Origin: an uncultured Paracoccaceae bacterium
Lineage (GTDB): Bacteria; Pseudomonadota; Alphaproteobacteria; Rhodobacterales; Rhodobacteraceae
DNA length: 64,000 nt
Reading direction: 5' to 3'
Assembly (NCBI GenBank): GCA_947488175.1
Contig: CANKYO010000012.1
Span: 82,576 to 146,575, forward strand
This document shows positions 50,301-58,391 of the stretch, piece by piece (position 1 is the first letter of the stretch; the number at the start of each line of letters is the position of its first letter). The position numbers and the translations under genes are program-made. The notes below the pieces were generated by a model that was not told where the DNA came from, ran no database searches, and saw only the letters and a list, made by a program, of their open reading frames with translations.

Positions 50301-53300
50301 TCTCGGTCGGGAAGACAACCCTGTAGTCGCCCGCATCCAGGTCGTCGAACAGATAAGACCCATCATCCGCCGTGGTCGTCGTCGCCACCGCAGCCCCATC
50401 CGCATCCAGCAGCGTCACAGGCACACCCGCCACACCCATCTCGCCATCGTCAACAGCGTTGGCATTGGCATCCATGAACACAATGCCGCCAAGTGAGGCC
50501 GTGCCGGGGTCCTCGACCCCTGCATCCACGTCGCGGATCGCCTCGCCAATGTTCACGGCAATCGGACCGGTCGCACCGGTCGCGGGATCGGCGTCGCTGT
50601 CGGAGACATCGTCGCCCACATCCTGCGCCACCAGCACCTGGCCATCCACATCCGTCGGGAAGACCACCACATAGGTTCCCGCATCCAGATCGGTAAAGAG
50701 ATACGACCCGTCCGGACCCGTCTCTTGCGTCGCCACCACATTGCCGTCTGCGTCCTGCAGGGTCACGGTCTGTCCGGCAATCCCTGTCTCCTCCCCGTCG
50801 CCATTGTCCTGATCGTCGTCATCGCTGTCGATAAACAGGCGCCCGCCAAGCGAGGCCGTGCCGGGGTCCACCAGACCCGCATCCACATCCGCCGTTGTCT
50901 CACCGGCCACGACGCTGATCAGACCTGTCGTGCCGGTCGCATCCACATCGCTGTCGACCGCATCGTCGCCGCCTGCATCCTGGCCTGCAAAGTCCAGACC
51001 CGTCGGGTTGTCGAACCGGACACTGTAATCATCGCCAGTGGCAAGATCGTCGAATGTATAGCTGCCATCGGGACCGGCCGTTGTGGTTGCAACCACCACA
51101 CCGCCTTGCAGCAGTGTGACGGTAACCCCTCCGACAGGCGTGTCCCCATCGCTTTGCGTGTCGGATTTGTCGGTATCGACAAAAAGCACGCCCGTGATCG
51201 CACCCGTGTCCGGATCGGCGATGCCGGCATCGACATTGCGGATTGCGTCGCCGATGTTCACCGTCACAGGGGCCGTGGTGGCTGTGCCGTCGCCATTGTC
51301 CACCGCGTCGCTGTCGATCGTGTCGTCTCCGCCCTGATCGGGGGTCACAAAGACCTGATCGCCGGGGTTTGTGAAGATCACGCTGTACTCACCTGCGTCG
51401 AGGTCCTCGAACAGATAGGACCCGTCATCCGCCGTCGTGGTCGTCGCAACCACCAGACCGCCCAGCACCAGCTGCACTGTGGCACCGGGCACGCCCATGT
51501 CACCCGCGCCTTGCACGTCATCCTTGTCCGCATCGACGAAGAACACACCACCCAGACTCGCCGTGCCGGGGTCTGCCACACCGGCATCGATATCGCGGAC
51601 AGCCTCGCCCACCCCCACAGAGATCGGGGGCGTCGCCCCGGTGGCTGGATCAGCGTCGCTGTCCACGCTGTCATCACCGCCCGCATCCTGACCGACCAGC
51701 ACCTTGCCATCCGCTGTCTCGGTCGGGAAAACAACCCTGTAGTCACCCGCATCGAGATCTGCGAAGAGATAGGACCCATCATCCGCCGTGGTCGTCGTCG
51801 CCACCTCAGCGCCATCGGCATCCAGCAGCGTCACAGGCACACCCGCCACACCCATCTCGCCATCATCAACAGCGTTGTCATTGGCATCCATAAACACAAT
51901 GCCGCCAAGCGAGCCAAGATTCGGCGCGCCCGGAGCCCAACAGAGATCATCAACCGCACCCGAACTCGCAAGGTTAATGTCCATTTGCGTGACGCCCGCA
52001 GCATTCAGCGCAATTGTCTGCGCGCTGTTGTCGCCCGCAGCAGGAATGTCGATGACACGTATCTCGCCGTCTGCGAAGGTCAGGGTGATGTTGCTGCCCG
52101 GCCCCTCGATATCGAACACCTTGATATCGTGAAGGTCGGAAGGATTGTCGAATGCGAATGTGATCGTACCGCCGACCGCATCGTCGGGATCATCGCTGTC
52201 GTTGTCTTCGGATATGATCAGTAGATTGCCCTGACCCTCGAACGCCAGATCAGTGTCGCCACCGGTCGGATTGCCCGAGTCGAACAACATCGCATCGTTC
52301 TCATTGGTGTTGTTACGGTCGCGTTGCGCAGTAATCGTCACGCCCGCGAACTGATCGTCCACCACTGTTCCAGCGTCGAACCCTTCGAAATCGATCAGCG
52401 TAAAGCCGTCAGGACATAGCTCACCATCCCGGCAAAGCTCAATTTTATCAATGCGCAAGAATTCGTAGCCGTCACCAGATGCTTCAATGGAAACGGTGTC
52501 ACCTGGCGCCAGCTCGATTTGTGGGAAGACAATCTCTGAGAAGACCCCATTATCATTGCCGCGACCATCTGTATCGGCATCTAGGAAAGTCTCTGCCAGG
52601 ACCTGCCCATTTACCTTGATCCTTATGGATGACTGGCCGTCACTTTCATCCTGGACAAAGAGTGACAGGTCGTATTGGCCTGCCTCACCGGAAAATGTTG
52701 TGCTGATTTCGCCGCTGCCACCAGTATGGGACAGTCTGACCAAGCCACCATCAGACACATTGCTGGCATGACGGATATTAAAACCGGAAAGCTGCATGGT
52801 TTCCGCTTCGATCACGATGCAGTCAGGCGTGCCGCCTTCATCAACGTCCTGCACCTTTACCCAAAGCGTCTTCTCCGTCACGCCGCCCTTTCCGTCATCG
52901 GCGCGGACCGTCACATCGTAAGTGTTGTCGCCTCGAAAGACATCGGTCGGATTTTCGAAGTCAGGTGGCCGCACGAAGCTGAGCGCGCCCGTATCGTGAT
53001 CAATTTCGAATGCTGCACTATCGGCGCCGGGCACGATAGTGAAAGAAACGGTATCATTGTCGGCGTCAGTGGCGTCAATGTCGATGACCGCCGTAGTGTT
53101 CTCATCGACCTTAATCACCCCGTCTTCGGGAACATTCGTCAATTCTGGTGCGCTGTTTTTGGGGTCCATCGTTGGCGTGGACATCAAGTCAGCGTAGGAG
53201 ATGCCGTCGCCGGTTACATTCTGAACACTTACAACTTTAAGTAGTTCTTCAGATGGCGGTACAGCGCCGACAAAGCTGAAAAAATCATCGCCCTTACCAG

Positions 53301-53619
53301 GCGCATTGTAATCCTCGATCTCGATTTCGACGAGCTGGTAATGCTCACCATTCGATCCGAGCAATGTAAATATACGCTCGGCATACATATCCTTGCCACG
53401 GATGGCGTGGCCATTCACAAAAGCCTTTTGACTGCCATCGGTAGCCTCATCACATTTGTCACCGCTCAGCTTGTCGTCGTCGTCCGACACCTGCAATTCG
53501 AACCGCGCCTGCGTCGGGATATTGATCCTGTCTCCTACCCCGATCGAACAATCCCCAGCGCGTCCCTGCAACAAATCCTGCTCTGAATATGCAAACCAGC
53601 GGTAGTTTTGATAGGTCAT
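47395..53619 (-). CDS. Giant SdrD-B repeat surface protein with possible C-terminal thioester domain
   Basis: ATG 53619 follows AAAGGA and gives 2074 residues; no signal peptide is seen. Domains in order: an N-terminal region shared with hemolysin-type proteins (about 1-150), a cadherin-like domain (about 156-260, DATDADNDTVSF), a carbohydrate-binding-like module (about 266-395, VIEAETMQLSGF), a beta-sandwich (about 400-560), ten SdrD B-type domains (about 567-1750), a tandem-type domain with VLANDTDADND (about 1750-1850), and a C-terminal region with YCIE at Cys1912 and IQHAIW at Gln1984. The protein is very acidic. Probably a calcium-stabilised adhesin; the export route (type I is likely) is not visible. 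Confidence 0.85.
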   Translation of the reverse strand: MTYQNYRWFAYSEQDLLQGRAGDCSIGVGDRINIPTQARFELQVSDDDDKLSGDKCDEATDGSQKAFVNGHAIRGKDMYAERIFTLLGSNGEHYQLVEIEIEDYNAPGKGDDFFSFVGAVPPSEELLKVVSVQNVTGDGISYADLMSTPTMDPKNSAPELTNVPEDGVIKVDENTTAVIDIDATDADNDTVSFTIVPGADSAAFEIDHDTGALSFVRPPDFENPTDVFRGDNTYDVTVRADDGKGGVTEKTLWVKVQDVDEGGTPDCIVIEAETMQLSGFNIRHASNVSDGGLVRLSHTGGSGEISTTFSGEAGQYDLSLFVQDESDGQSSIRIKVNGQVLAETFLDADTDGRGNDNGVFSEIVFPQIELAPGDTVSIEASGDGYEFLRIDKIELCRDGELCPDGFTLIDFEGFDAGTVVDDQFAGVTITAQRDRNNTNENDAMLFDSGNPTGGDTDLAFEGQGNLLIISEDNDSDDPDDAVGGTITFAFDNPSDLHDIKVFDIEGPGSNITLTFADGEIRVIDIPAAGDNSAQTIALNAAGVTQMDINLASSGAVDDLCWAPGAPNLGSLGGIVFMDANDNAVDDGEMGVAGVPVTLLDADGAEVATTTTADDGSYLFADLDAGDYRVVFPTETADGKVLVGQDAGGDDSVDSDADPATGATPPISVGVGEAVRDIDAGVADPGTASLGGVFFVDADKDDVQGAGDMGVPGATVQLVLGGLVVATTTTADDGSYLFEDLDAGEYSVIFTNPGDQVFVTPDQGGDDTIDSDAVDNGDGTATTAPVTVNIGDAIRNVDAGIADPDTGAITGVLFVDTDKSDTQSDGDTPVGGVTVTLLQGGVVVATTTAGPDGSYTFDDLATGDDYSVRFDNPTGLDFAGQDAGGDDAVDSDVDATGTTGLISVVAGETTADVDAGLVDPGTASLGGRLFIDSDDDDQDNGDGEETGIAGQTVTLQDADGNVVATQETGPDGSYLFTDLDAGTYVVVFPTDVDGQVLVAQDVGDDVSDSDADPATGATGPIAVNIGEAIRDVDAGVEDPGTASLGGIVFMDANANAVDDGEMGVAGVPVTLLDADGAAVATTTTADDGSYLFDDLDAGDYRVVFPTETADGKVLVGQDVGGDDSVDSDADPTTGVTALIPVGVGEDIRDIDAGVADPGTASLGGVFFVDADKDDVQGAGDTGVPGAIVQLVLGGVVVATTMTADDGSYLFEDLDAGEYSVIFTNPGDQVFATPDQGGDDTTDSDAVDNGDGTATTAPVTVNIGDAIRNVDAGIADPDTGAITGVLFVDTDKSDTQSDGDTPVAGVTVTLLQGGVVVATTTTGPDGSYTFDDLAPGDDYSVQFDNPTGLDFAGQDAGGDDAVDSDVDATGTTGLISVVAGETTADVDAGLVDPGTASLGGRLFIDSDDDDQDNGDGEETGIAGQTVTLQDADGNVVATQETGPDGSYLFTDLDAGTYVVVFPTDVDGQVLVAQDVGDDVSDSDADPATGATGPIAVTIGDAIRDVDAGVEDPGTASLGGVFFVDADKDDVQGAGDTGVPGATVQLVLGGVVVATTTTAADGSYLFEDLDAGEYSVIFTNPGDQVFVTPDQGGDDTTDSDAVDNGDGTATTAPVTVNIGDAIRNVDAGIADPGTASLGDTVFIDENGNGSFDAGEATLADIGVTLLDEDDIVIATTTTAADGTYLFDDLDAGTYSVLFEEADGFDFTTANTGNDAADSDADATTGQTGDIVLGIGETDLTVDAGFVTENAAPVATDDTAMVCALETTTIDVLANDTDADNDIVTLATVNGVVLAAGESITLESGAVVTLNQAGALEYDSTNAVLDGVAAADILIGTTLNDSFVYTISDGRDGTDDAMVTVEVKGALNTVETIAETLPMAAATTQGNFRAGLGYSSTINGTGDSRLDGLSIESAYCIEREEDFIADIEVSMDLYAGTESAMDGDVFTNNLVENLDAINWLLNQSFTETSNGDVSGPSAGRNYTEAEIQHAIWGLTDGNSQMNIPVFVGDFYNGTQENVDELLALALQEGDGFEAGEGDLMTIILDPTEVQAGATEDTDYDQAFIVTVLFDDLMQDCVC
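48370..51919 (-). repeat. Ten SdrD B-domain repeats in order A B C D A B C D B E
   Basis: About 350-base units inside the giant gene. From the N-terminus: A starts LGGIVFMDAN, B LGGVFFVDADKDD, C TGVLFVDTDKSD, D LGGRLFIDSDDDD. The four-unit block A-D (about 51919-50510) is repeated almost unchanged at about 50510-49095, followed by one more B and a divergent last unit E (LGDTVFIDENGNG). Within each pair, DNA identity is high over hundreds of bases. The near-identity implies recent tandem duplication and possible copy-number change. Confidence 0.88.
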
Positions 53620-54361
53620 GAAATTGTCCTTTCTGGACGAGGGCTGACTGTGGATTGAGAGGATGGTTTTTTGACGCAGCAGGTCACGTGCCAAAGCGGC
53701 CCGCGACAAGACATCCCGTCAAAAGCGGGGGTTTGTCACAAACCGATAGGGTGGCAACCCCGCCAGGAAACTTTGAACGTAGAGATGGGGGGCTCGTTGC
53801 CCCTGTAAGTCCTAACTCGCATTCCAAGCGCCCCCACGCTGATTTACACTTACTGTCTTAAGTTCTTGGAAAATTACATTATTTAGAGCGGCTCAAACTG
53901 ATTCCGTCAAAACGAGCTTACGTCGCTCGCCACAATCGGCGGCTTTTCGCCCGTGTCTGCGAATGGGTATTGGCGTTCAGCAAGACCATTCCAGACGACG
54001 TTGGATCGCTGTTCGCTTTGTGCGTCGTCAAGCCTGAGATCGGATTTTCTTCTTGCTCTGCTGATGTCGTATCGCACCGCGGAACAGGGTCGTTTCTGCC
54101 GCAAAATAACGGCATTCGGACGACATGCATTTGCACGCTGCGCCCCGGATATGACGATATCAGATGTGCTAGAAATGATGGTGTTCAAAGCCGGCATTTA
54201 GCAGAGTGACGCTGGAATTTTTCCAAAATATGTATCATCAACACTGCTCAAAAAAACGGCAACCATGCGCCTGCACATGCTGGGCACCACCCAAGCCTTG
54301 ACTTGAAATAGCCATTTCGCGTTGGCTGAGTGACAAGTGAGGCTTAGTGATGGTGGGAAAA
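53620..54361. other. Non-coding gap between divergent genes
   Basis: About 740 bases between the start of the giant gene and the small exported protein. It must hold both promoters. Short frames around 53900-54200 on both strands show no recognisable protein. No clear terminator, repeat-family copy or RNA structure is seen. Confidence 0.4.
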
Positions 54362-54646
54362 ATGCGATACATTCAAATGAAGATATCTGCTGCAATCTGT
54401 TTGGCTTTGGTGCTGGCAACGTCATCTGTTTCGGCGGGTGGTCTTGCTGACGCAATCATCGAAGAACAGCAAGTCCTGGCGCCACCGGCAGCAACTGCTC
54501 CGGAAGCAACCAGAGGTAACAACCCGAACTGGGTTCTACCTGCGATTGGGCTGTTAGTGATCGGCGCCATTGCGTCTGGAGGTTCGGGGTCCGGCAGCTC
54601 AAGCGGTGGCGCTGATGAACCGCCAGCGATCATCGACGTAAAATAG
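54362..54646 (+). CDS. Small exported protein with C-terminal membrane segment
   Basis: The ATG at 54362 follows GGTGGGA; ATGs at 54347, 54350 and 54377 are alternatives. The 94-residue product has a signal peptide (AAICLALVLATSSVSAGG), a short linker with LADAIIEEQQV, a membrane segment (about 60-78, WVLPAIGLLVIGAIASGG) and a Gly/Ser tail. This resembles small secreted proteins common in Rhodobacterales that are sometimes mislabelled ferrochelatase. Function unknown. Confidence 0.6.
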   Translation: MRYIQMKISAAICLALVLATSSVSAGGLADAIIEEQQVLAPPAATAPEATRGNNPNWVLPAIGLLVIGAIASGGSGSGSSSGGADEPPAIIDVK

Positions 54647-54832
54647 GTCACACAATGACAACCACCGACTTTCGGGCCCGCATTATGCGGACCTCGGACG
54701 TCGGCACATCTCGGCGAACTACACATTTCGTCTCCCGGGCGGCGTTTCTGATGCTCGGCCCGCTGAAAACTGGATCGTCTGAAGCTGGAGTTTTCCATTA
54801 GATTATTCTGAGTGGGAGAGGGGTGGAATCGT

Positions 54833-55050
54833 ATGAAAGTATCGAATTTCGCGTAGGCGCAGAAGGCGTTCATCCTGGAGCATGGCGAGCAAGCGTCGAC
54901 TGGGACGTGTCCATCCGGAAGGCCTGGGAGGCGAACTGCTTCGATACGTCCACCTACCACTACAAGCCCCGACGTAGGGACTAGGCTGCCGTCGAGAGAC
55001 GGATCAAGTAGATCGCCGAGACGCGTATGCGTTTTGGCTACACACGAGCT
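54833..55050 (+). mobile_element. Decayed IS3-family element with internal deletion
   Basis: From ATG 54833 the OrfA start reads MKVSNFA, a TAG, then AQKAFILEHGEQ. After about 60 bases the sequence jumps to the OrfB region: DWDVSIRKAWEANCFDTSTY, YKPRRRD, stop, AAVERRIK, stop, IAETRMRFGY. This is the IS3/IS2-type transposase with most of OrfA and the catalytic end of OrfB removed, carrying three stop codons. The left flank (about 54750-54832) probably includes its end. The stretch 54647-54832 otherwise holds no gene. Confidence 0.75.
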
Positions 55051-55166
55051 GCAGTCCTGGACCGCAGGCTGAACCTGTGCCTCTAAACGGGTCGGGCCTG
55101 CCTTCGTTCAATGCGTTGAGACCGCCATCACTGGCCAAGCGGCAGTCGTCAAATGAGGGCTGCAGA

Positions 55167-55640
55167 GTGAAGGTCGCACATCTCATCGAAGCACCGTTCA
55201 ATTATCTGGATGAATCCGGTGCAGTCACCGGATGGGACATTGAGCTTGCCCGGCATTTACCCAATCAACTTGGCATAGAAGACGCTGAGTTTGTTGAGGC
55301 TAAATTCGCTCGGCTTCTGCCTTGTCTTGCACTCAATGATTGGCAGATGACCGCCGGCCTTTACTTCTCCCGAACGGTGGCAGCATGCTTTGTTTAGCAG
55401 ACCGATCTGGGCCTTGCCTGATGGTTTGCTTATCCGGACGAAGGATGTCTTGCCGCTAAGTAATCCGGGAGCCAGAAATGGGAGGTACTTTCTGGTTATT
55501 CGTTGCGCCCGTGTCGGCGTCGGAACATGCAAAGAAACCGTTCACCCAGTCAATTTTGTAGGCGTCTATGAAGCGCGCTGAACGATTGCCGCCCGGATTT
55601 CGCATTCAGTCCGATCGAAAAAGCGGTCTCGCCAGAGGTT
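55167..55640 (+). pseudogene. Amino-acid ABC transporter substrate-binding protein, frameshifted
   Basis: The first part reads VKVAHLIEAPFNYLDESGAV, GWDIELARHLPNQLGIEDAE and WQMTAGLYF, as in the solute-binding protein family 3. The frame then hits TAG at 55396, but the frame one base away continues SPERWQHALFSRPIWALPDG, the expected next block. So a frameshift near 55365 broke the gene. Further downstream the similarity fades. There is no signal peptide and no permease gene nearby. Confidence 0.7.
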
Positions 55641-56231
55641 TCAATTGCCTTGACCGAGGAACAGATCAATCGAGGCGGCAATTTTGTCTTGAGTTTCTGG
55701 CGTCGTCACTGGGTCCCGATAAATGTCTTCAGTCATCACGATGGCTGTACCAGCCGTCAGCGAAACGAGGTGAAGGAAGAGGACAGCCGGATCCTCATCA
55801 CTGCGCCAACCCTGTTCTTGTGCTCTGCTGATTTCCGCCTTCTGGCGATTGGCAAAAGCGGTCAGCATTTCCGCAAGCGTATCGGAAGCGTGGCGCATCA
55901 CATCCGGATTTCGCAGGACGCGGTGCAATTCTGCGTTGTGCATCGCCCAATCGATATAGGCGAGCATCATGGCGCGCAGCCGTGCTGGACCAGGTGAATG
56001 TGCCAGTGCTGTGTCTGTAGCGGCCACCAGGTTTTCGACGCCTTCGACAGCAATGGCGTTCAACAGATCTGTTTTGGTTGGAAAATGCCGCAACGGTGCA
56101 GCGTGGCTGACCTTCAGGTCGCGCGCCAGCCCGCGAAGGCTCAGATGTTCCACGCCTTCTTCGCTCAAAGTCTCGATGGCGCGCGCGAGCAATGCCTCGC
56201 GCAGATTTCCGTGATGGTACGGCAAATTCAT
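55641..56231 (-). CDS. TetR family transcriptional regulator
   Basis: 196 residues. The N-terminal helix-turn-helix is YHHGNLREALLARAIETLSE, then GVEHLSLRGLARDLKVSHAA and LRHFPTKTDLL, the TetR form with the LRxLAR pattern; the C-terminal half resembles the WHG-type ligand domain. It is divergent from the membrane gene at 56358, and a perfect palindrome (56258-56281) lies between them, so it probably represses both. Confidence 0.88.
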   Translation of the reverse strand: MNLPYHHGNLREALLARAIETLSEEGVEHLSLRGLARDLKVSHAAPLRHFPTKTDLLNAIAVEGVENLVAATDTALAHSPGPARLRAMMLAYIDWAMHNAELHRVLRNPDVMRHASDTLAEMLTAFANRQKAEISRAQEQGWRSDEDPAVLFLHLVSLTAGTAIVMTEDIYRDPVTTPETQDKIAASIDLFLGQGN

Positions 56232-56257
56232 TCTTGTTCCTATCGTATGTTGACGGT

Positions 56258-56281
56258 GCCTACATTCGCCCTTATGTAGGC
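56258..56281. promoter_or_regulatory. TetR operator between divergent genes
   Basis: A perfect inverted repeat with 8-base arms GCCTACAT and ATGTAGGC separated by 8 bases. A third half-site-like CTACATAA follows at 56288. It lies 27 bases before the tetR start and 77 before the membrane gene start. Confidence 0.7.
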
Positions 56282-56357
56282 GGTGACTACATAAGACTTG
56301 CCGTTCGTCATGTCAACGTCTGGGCCAAGCGCATCGCAACTGCAGAAAGGATTCAAA

Positions 56358-56834
56358 ATGACTGACCTCATACCCTCACTCCTCGCCGGCCTGCTTGGTC
56401 TCGGCTCGGGGATATTCATCGTCTTGTCGCTCATCGAAAAGCCGGTTTGGCGCCTGATGTGGGCGCCGCGATCGGCGCATGTCAGCGATGAGGAGGCGCG
56501 CAAGGTCCATGCCGTCCTGAAACGCGTCATTCACCTGCTGCCGCCCACCATGATGACGACCATGGCGACGACGTCGATCCTGATGATACTGCTGCTGATC
56601 CAAACGGGTCTGTCTGCTGCTGCCTGGACTGCCGTCGGCCTGTTCTTCGTTCAACTCATCCTGATCGTGGCGCGCCTGTTCAAGGACATTCGCGGCGTCG
56701 ATCAGGTGCCATCGGATGGTGAGGTCGGAGCGGTCCGCGATGGACTTGGCGCCCTGACGCTGCTGCACCATCGGGGGCTTGTGATGACGCTCACCACGCT
56801 CGTTGCCGTCATTGTCGTGCAGACCATTTCATAA
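56358..56834 (+). CDS. Integral membrane protein, unknown function
   Basis: ATG 56358 follows AAAGGA. 158 residues with about four membrane segments (around 3-22, 60-80, 83-105 and 137-157). It resembles small integral proteins of the DUF1772-type class but no firm assignment can be made. The deiodinase-like gene begins 37 bases later and both are probably controlled by the divergent TetR. Confidence 0.6.
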   Translation: MTDLIPSLLAGLLGLGSGIFIVLSLIEKPVWRLMWAPRSAHVSDEEARKVHAVLKRVIHLLPPTMMTTMATTSILMILLLIQTGLSAAAWTAVGLFFVQLILIVARLFKDIRGVDQVPSDGEVGAVRDGLGALTLLHHRGLVMTLTTLVAVIVVQTIS

Positions 56835-56871
56835 CCATCCCGCGCTCACCTCAAAACCAAGGAGACCACCC

Positions 56872-57552
56872 ATGACCACCCAAACATATGGCTACCGCCG
56901 CTTCACCCCCGAAGAGTACGACTTCACTGTCGATGAAGGGCTTCAGGCTGGCGACACGTACAAGGATGCGCCGCTTCAGACCCTCGACGGCGAAACGGTA
57001 CGTCTGTCCGATTACGTGCAGGACAAACCGCTTGTTTTGGAAACGGGCAGCATGACTTGTCCGATGTACGCGCAAAGCGTGCCGCCCATGATGAAGCTGA
57101 TCGAGAAATATCCCGAGTTGGACCACGTCCTGATGTATGTGCGCGAGGCGCATCCCGGCGAGTTGCAACCGCAGCACCGGTCCGCGCCTGAGAAAATCAA
57201 GGCCGCCACGAAGACCAAGCGCCATTACGGAGATGCGCGCACCATCCTCGTCGATGACGTCGACGGTGCTGCCCATCGCTTTTATGGCACGATGCCGAAC
57301 TCAATCTTCGTGATTGCGCCTGATGGCAATATCCTGTTCCGCAGCATCTGGAACAACGCAGACGACATGGATGCCATCCTCGGGGCCATCGCACGCGGTG
57401 AGCCGGTGGAGTCCCGCGAGTTAAAGGCGGTTCCGCCGTTTTCTCTCCGGGCGGTTGCAACGCTCTTCATGGGCGGGTTTATCGCGATCTGGGATTTCGT
57501 CCGTGGACTGCGCCGGCTTGTCGGGAACCACAAGAAGGTCGGCAACATGTAA
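56872..57552 (+). CDS. Iodothyronine-deiodinase-like thioredoxin-fold protein
   Basis: ATG 56872 follows AAGGAG. 226 residues. The thioredoxin-like core has PLQTLDGETVRLSDY, then VLETGSMTCPMYAQSVPPMM and VLMYVREAHPGE, resembling the iodothyronine deiodinase family where Sec is replaced by Cys (here SMTCP). Bacterial relatives are thought to be peroxiredoxin-like reductases acting on unknown halogenated or peroxide substrates. A membrane segment lies at about 185-205 (AVATLFMGGFIAIWDFV). It follows the membrane protein and precedes the convergent TetR at 57658. Confidence 0.75.
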   Translation: MTTQTYGYRRFTPEEYDFTVDEGLQAGDTYKDAPLQTLDGETVRLSDYVQDKPLVLETGSMTCPMYAQSVPPMMKLIEKYPELDHVLMYVREAHPGELQPQHRSAPEKIKAATKTKRHYGDARTILVDDVDGAAHRFYGTMPNSIFVIAPDGNILFRSIWNNADDMDAILGAIARGEPVESRELKAVPPFSLRAVATLFMGGFIAIWDFVRGLRRLVGNHKKVGNM

Positions 57553-57657
57553 CTCCGGCGTCGCGGCGAAGCGAATGCTTTGCTGCGCCTTCCCAGCATT
57601 CGTCCATCGGACAATTTGCGGAAGCGCCGCACCACCCTGCAGCAACAACCGCTCCGT

Positions 57658-58293
57658 TTATCGGGGCAAGGCACCGTTCAAGAACAGATCGACAGCCTTA
57701 CGCACATGATCTTCAATTCGGCTGCCCGGGATATCATGATCGCCGGTCATCATGGCCCTGAGCTCCATACCGCCCTTGAACATCTCCGTCAGAATGCGCG
57801 CGGCGACGCTGACATCGGGTAGAACGAGCCGATCCGCAGCCACCATTTGTTCGAAATACTCCTCAAGCTGGCCATAAAGAACGGCCGGACCCGCTGCGAA
57901 GGCACGATGCCCCAAATCCGGGCGGTCGCCGGATGCGACAATGAATTGCCGCAATGTCCGCAAGACCTCGGGCTGCAGCAATCCGTTCAGAAAATTCAGC
58001 CCAATCTGTTCCAGTTGATCGCGAACGGGTCGATCGTCAGCAATGGCGCTCGGCACGTGGGTTCGGGCCAATACTGTCTGCAACTGGTCCGTCATGACCT
58101 CTTCGAAGAGACCGTCCTTGTTGCCGAACAAGTCATAGATATTGCGTCGTGACCCGCCGGTTCGGGCAATGATCATATCCAGCGACGTTTGCTCGAAACC
58201 TTTCTCGACGAACAAACCCCTGGCCTCATCGAGGATTTTGCGCCGGCGTGCTTCCTGTCGGGATGTCACGCGACCCTGCATTTCATCGCTCAT
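57658..58293 (-). CDS. TetR family transcriptional regulator
   Basis: ATG 58293 follows GGAG; the ORF extends upstream through the operator, which argues against the longer frame. 211 residues with SRQEARRRKILDEARGLFVE, KGFEQTSLDMII and TGGSRRNIYDLFGNKDGLF as the DNA-binding domain. It is divergent from the RND adaptor gene at 58392 and two operator-like boxes lie between, so it probably represses the efflux genes. Confidence 0.88.
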   Translation of the reverse strand: MSDEMQGRVTSRQEARRRKILDEARGLFVEKGFEQTSLDMIIARTGGSRRNIYDLFGNKDGLFEEVMTDQLQTVLARTHVPSAIADDRPVRDQLEQIGLNFLNGLLQPEVLRTLRQFIVASGDRPDLGHRAFAAGPAVLYGQLEEYFEQMVAADRLVLPDVSVAARILTEMFKGGMELRAMMTGDHDIPGSRIEDHVRKAVDLFLNGALPR

Positions 58294-58325
58294 ATTTTTT
58301 GCTCTCCGAAGATTTTTCTTGACTT

Positions 58326-58375
58326 GGTATTTATCAGTACCATATTGATGTTTCAAGTTGGTACTAACCAATACC
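58326..58375. promoter_or_regulatory. Twin operator boxes of the efflux TetR
   Basis: Two 16-base boxes, GGTATTTATCAGTACC (58326-58341) and GGTACTAACCAATACC (58360-58375), share GGTA at the start and TACC at the end. They are 34 bases apart start to start and fill the tetR/adaptor gap. A pair of TetR dimers could bind and block both promoters. Confidence 0.7.
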
Positions 58376-58391
58376 ATTATGGGAATTCGAT

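Noticed and set aside
47977..50496. Long plus-strand open frame (839 codons) and another at 50725-52224 opposite the giant gene
   Set aside because: They are open because the repeated, GC-rich domain sequence on the minus strand lacks stops in the antisense frame. The predicted proteins are Arg/His-rich with no domain, and the minus-strand frame has clear SdrD-B homology.
48370..51919. Regular DNA repeats considered as a CRISPR array
   Set aside because: Units are about 350 bases long, coding and in frame, with no short repeat-spacer structure and no cas genes.
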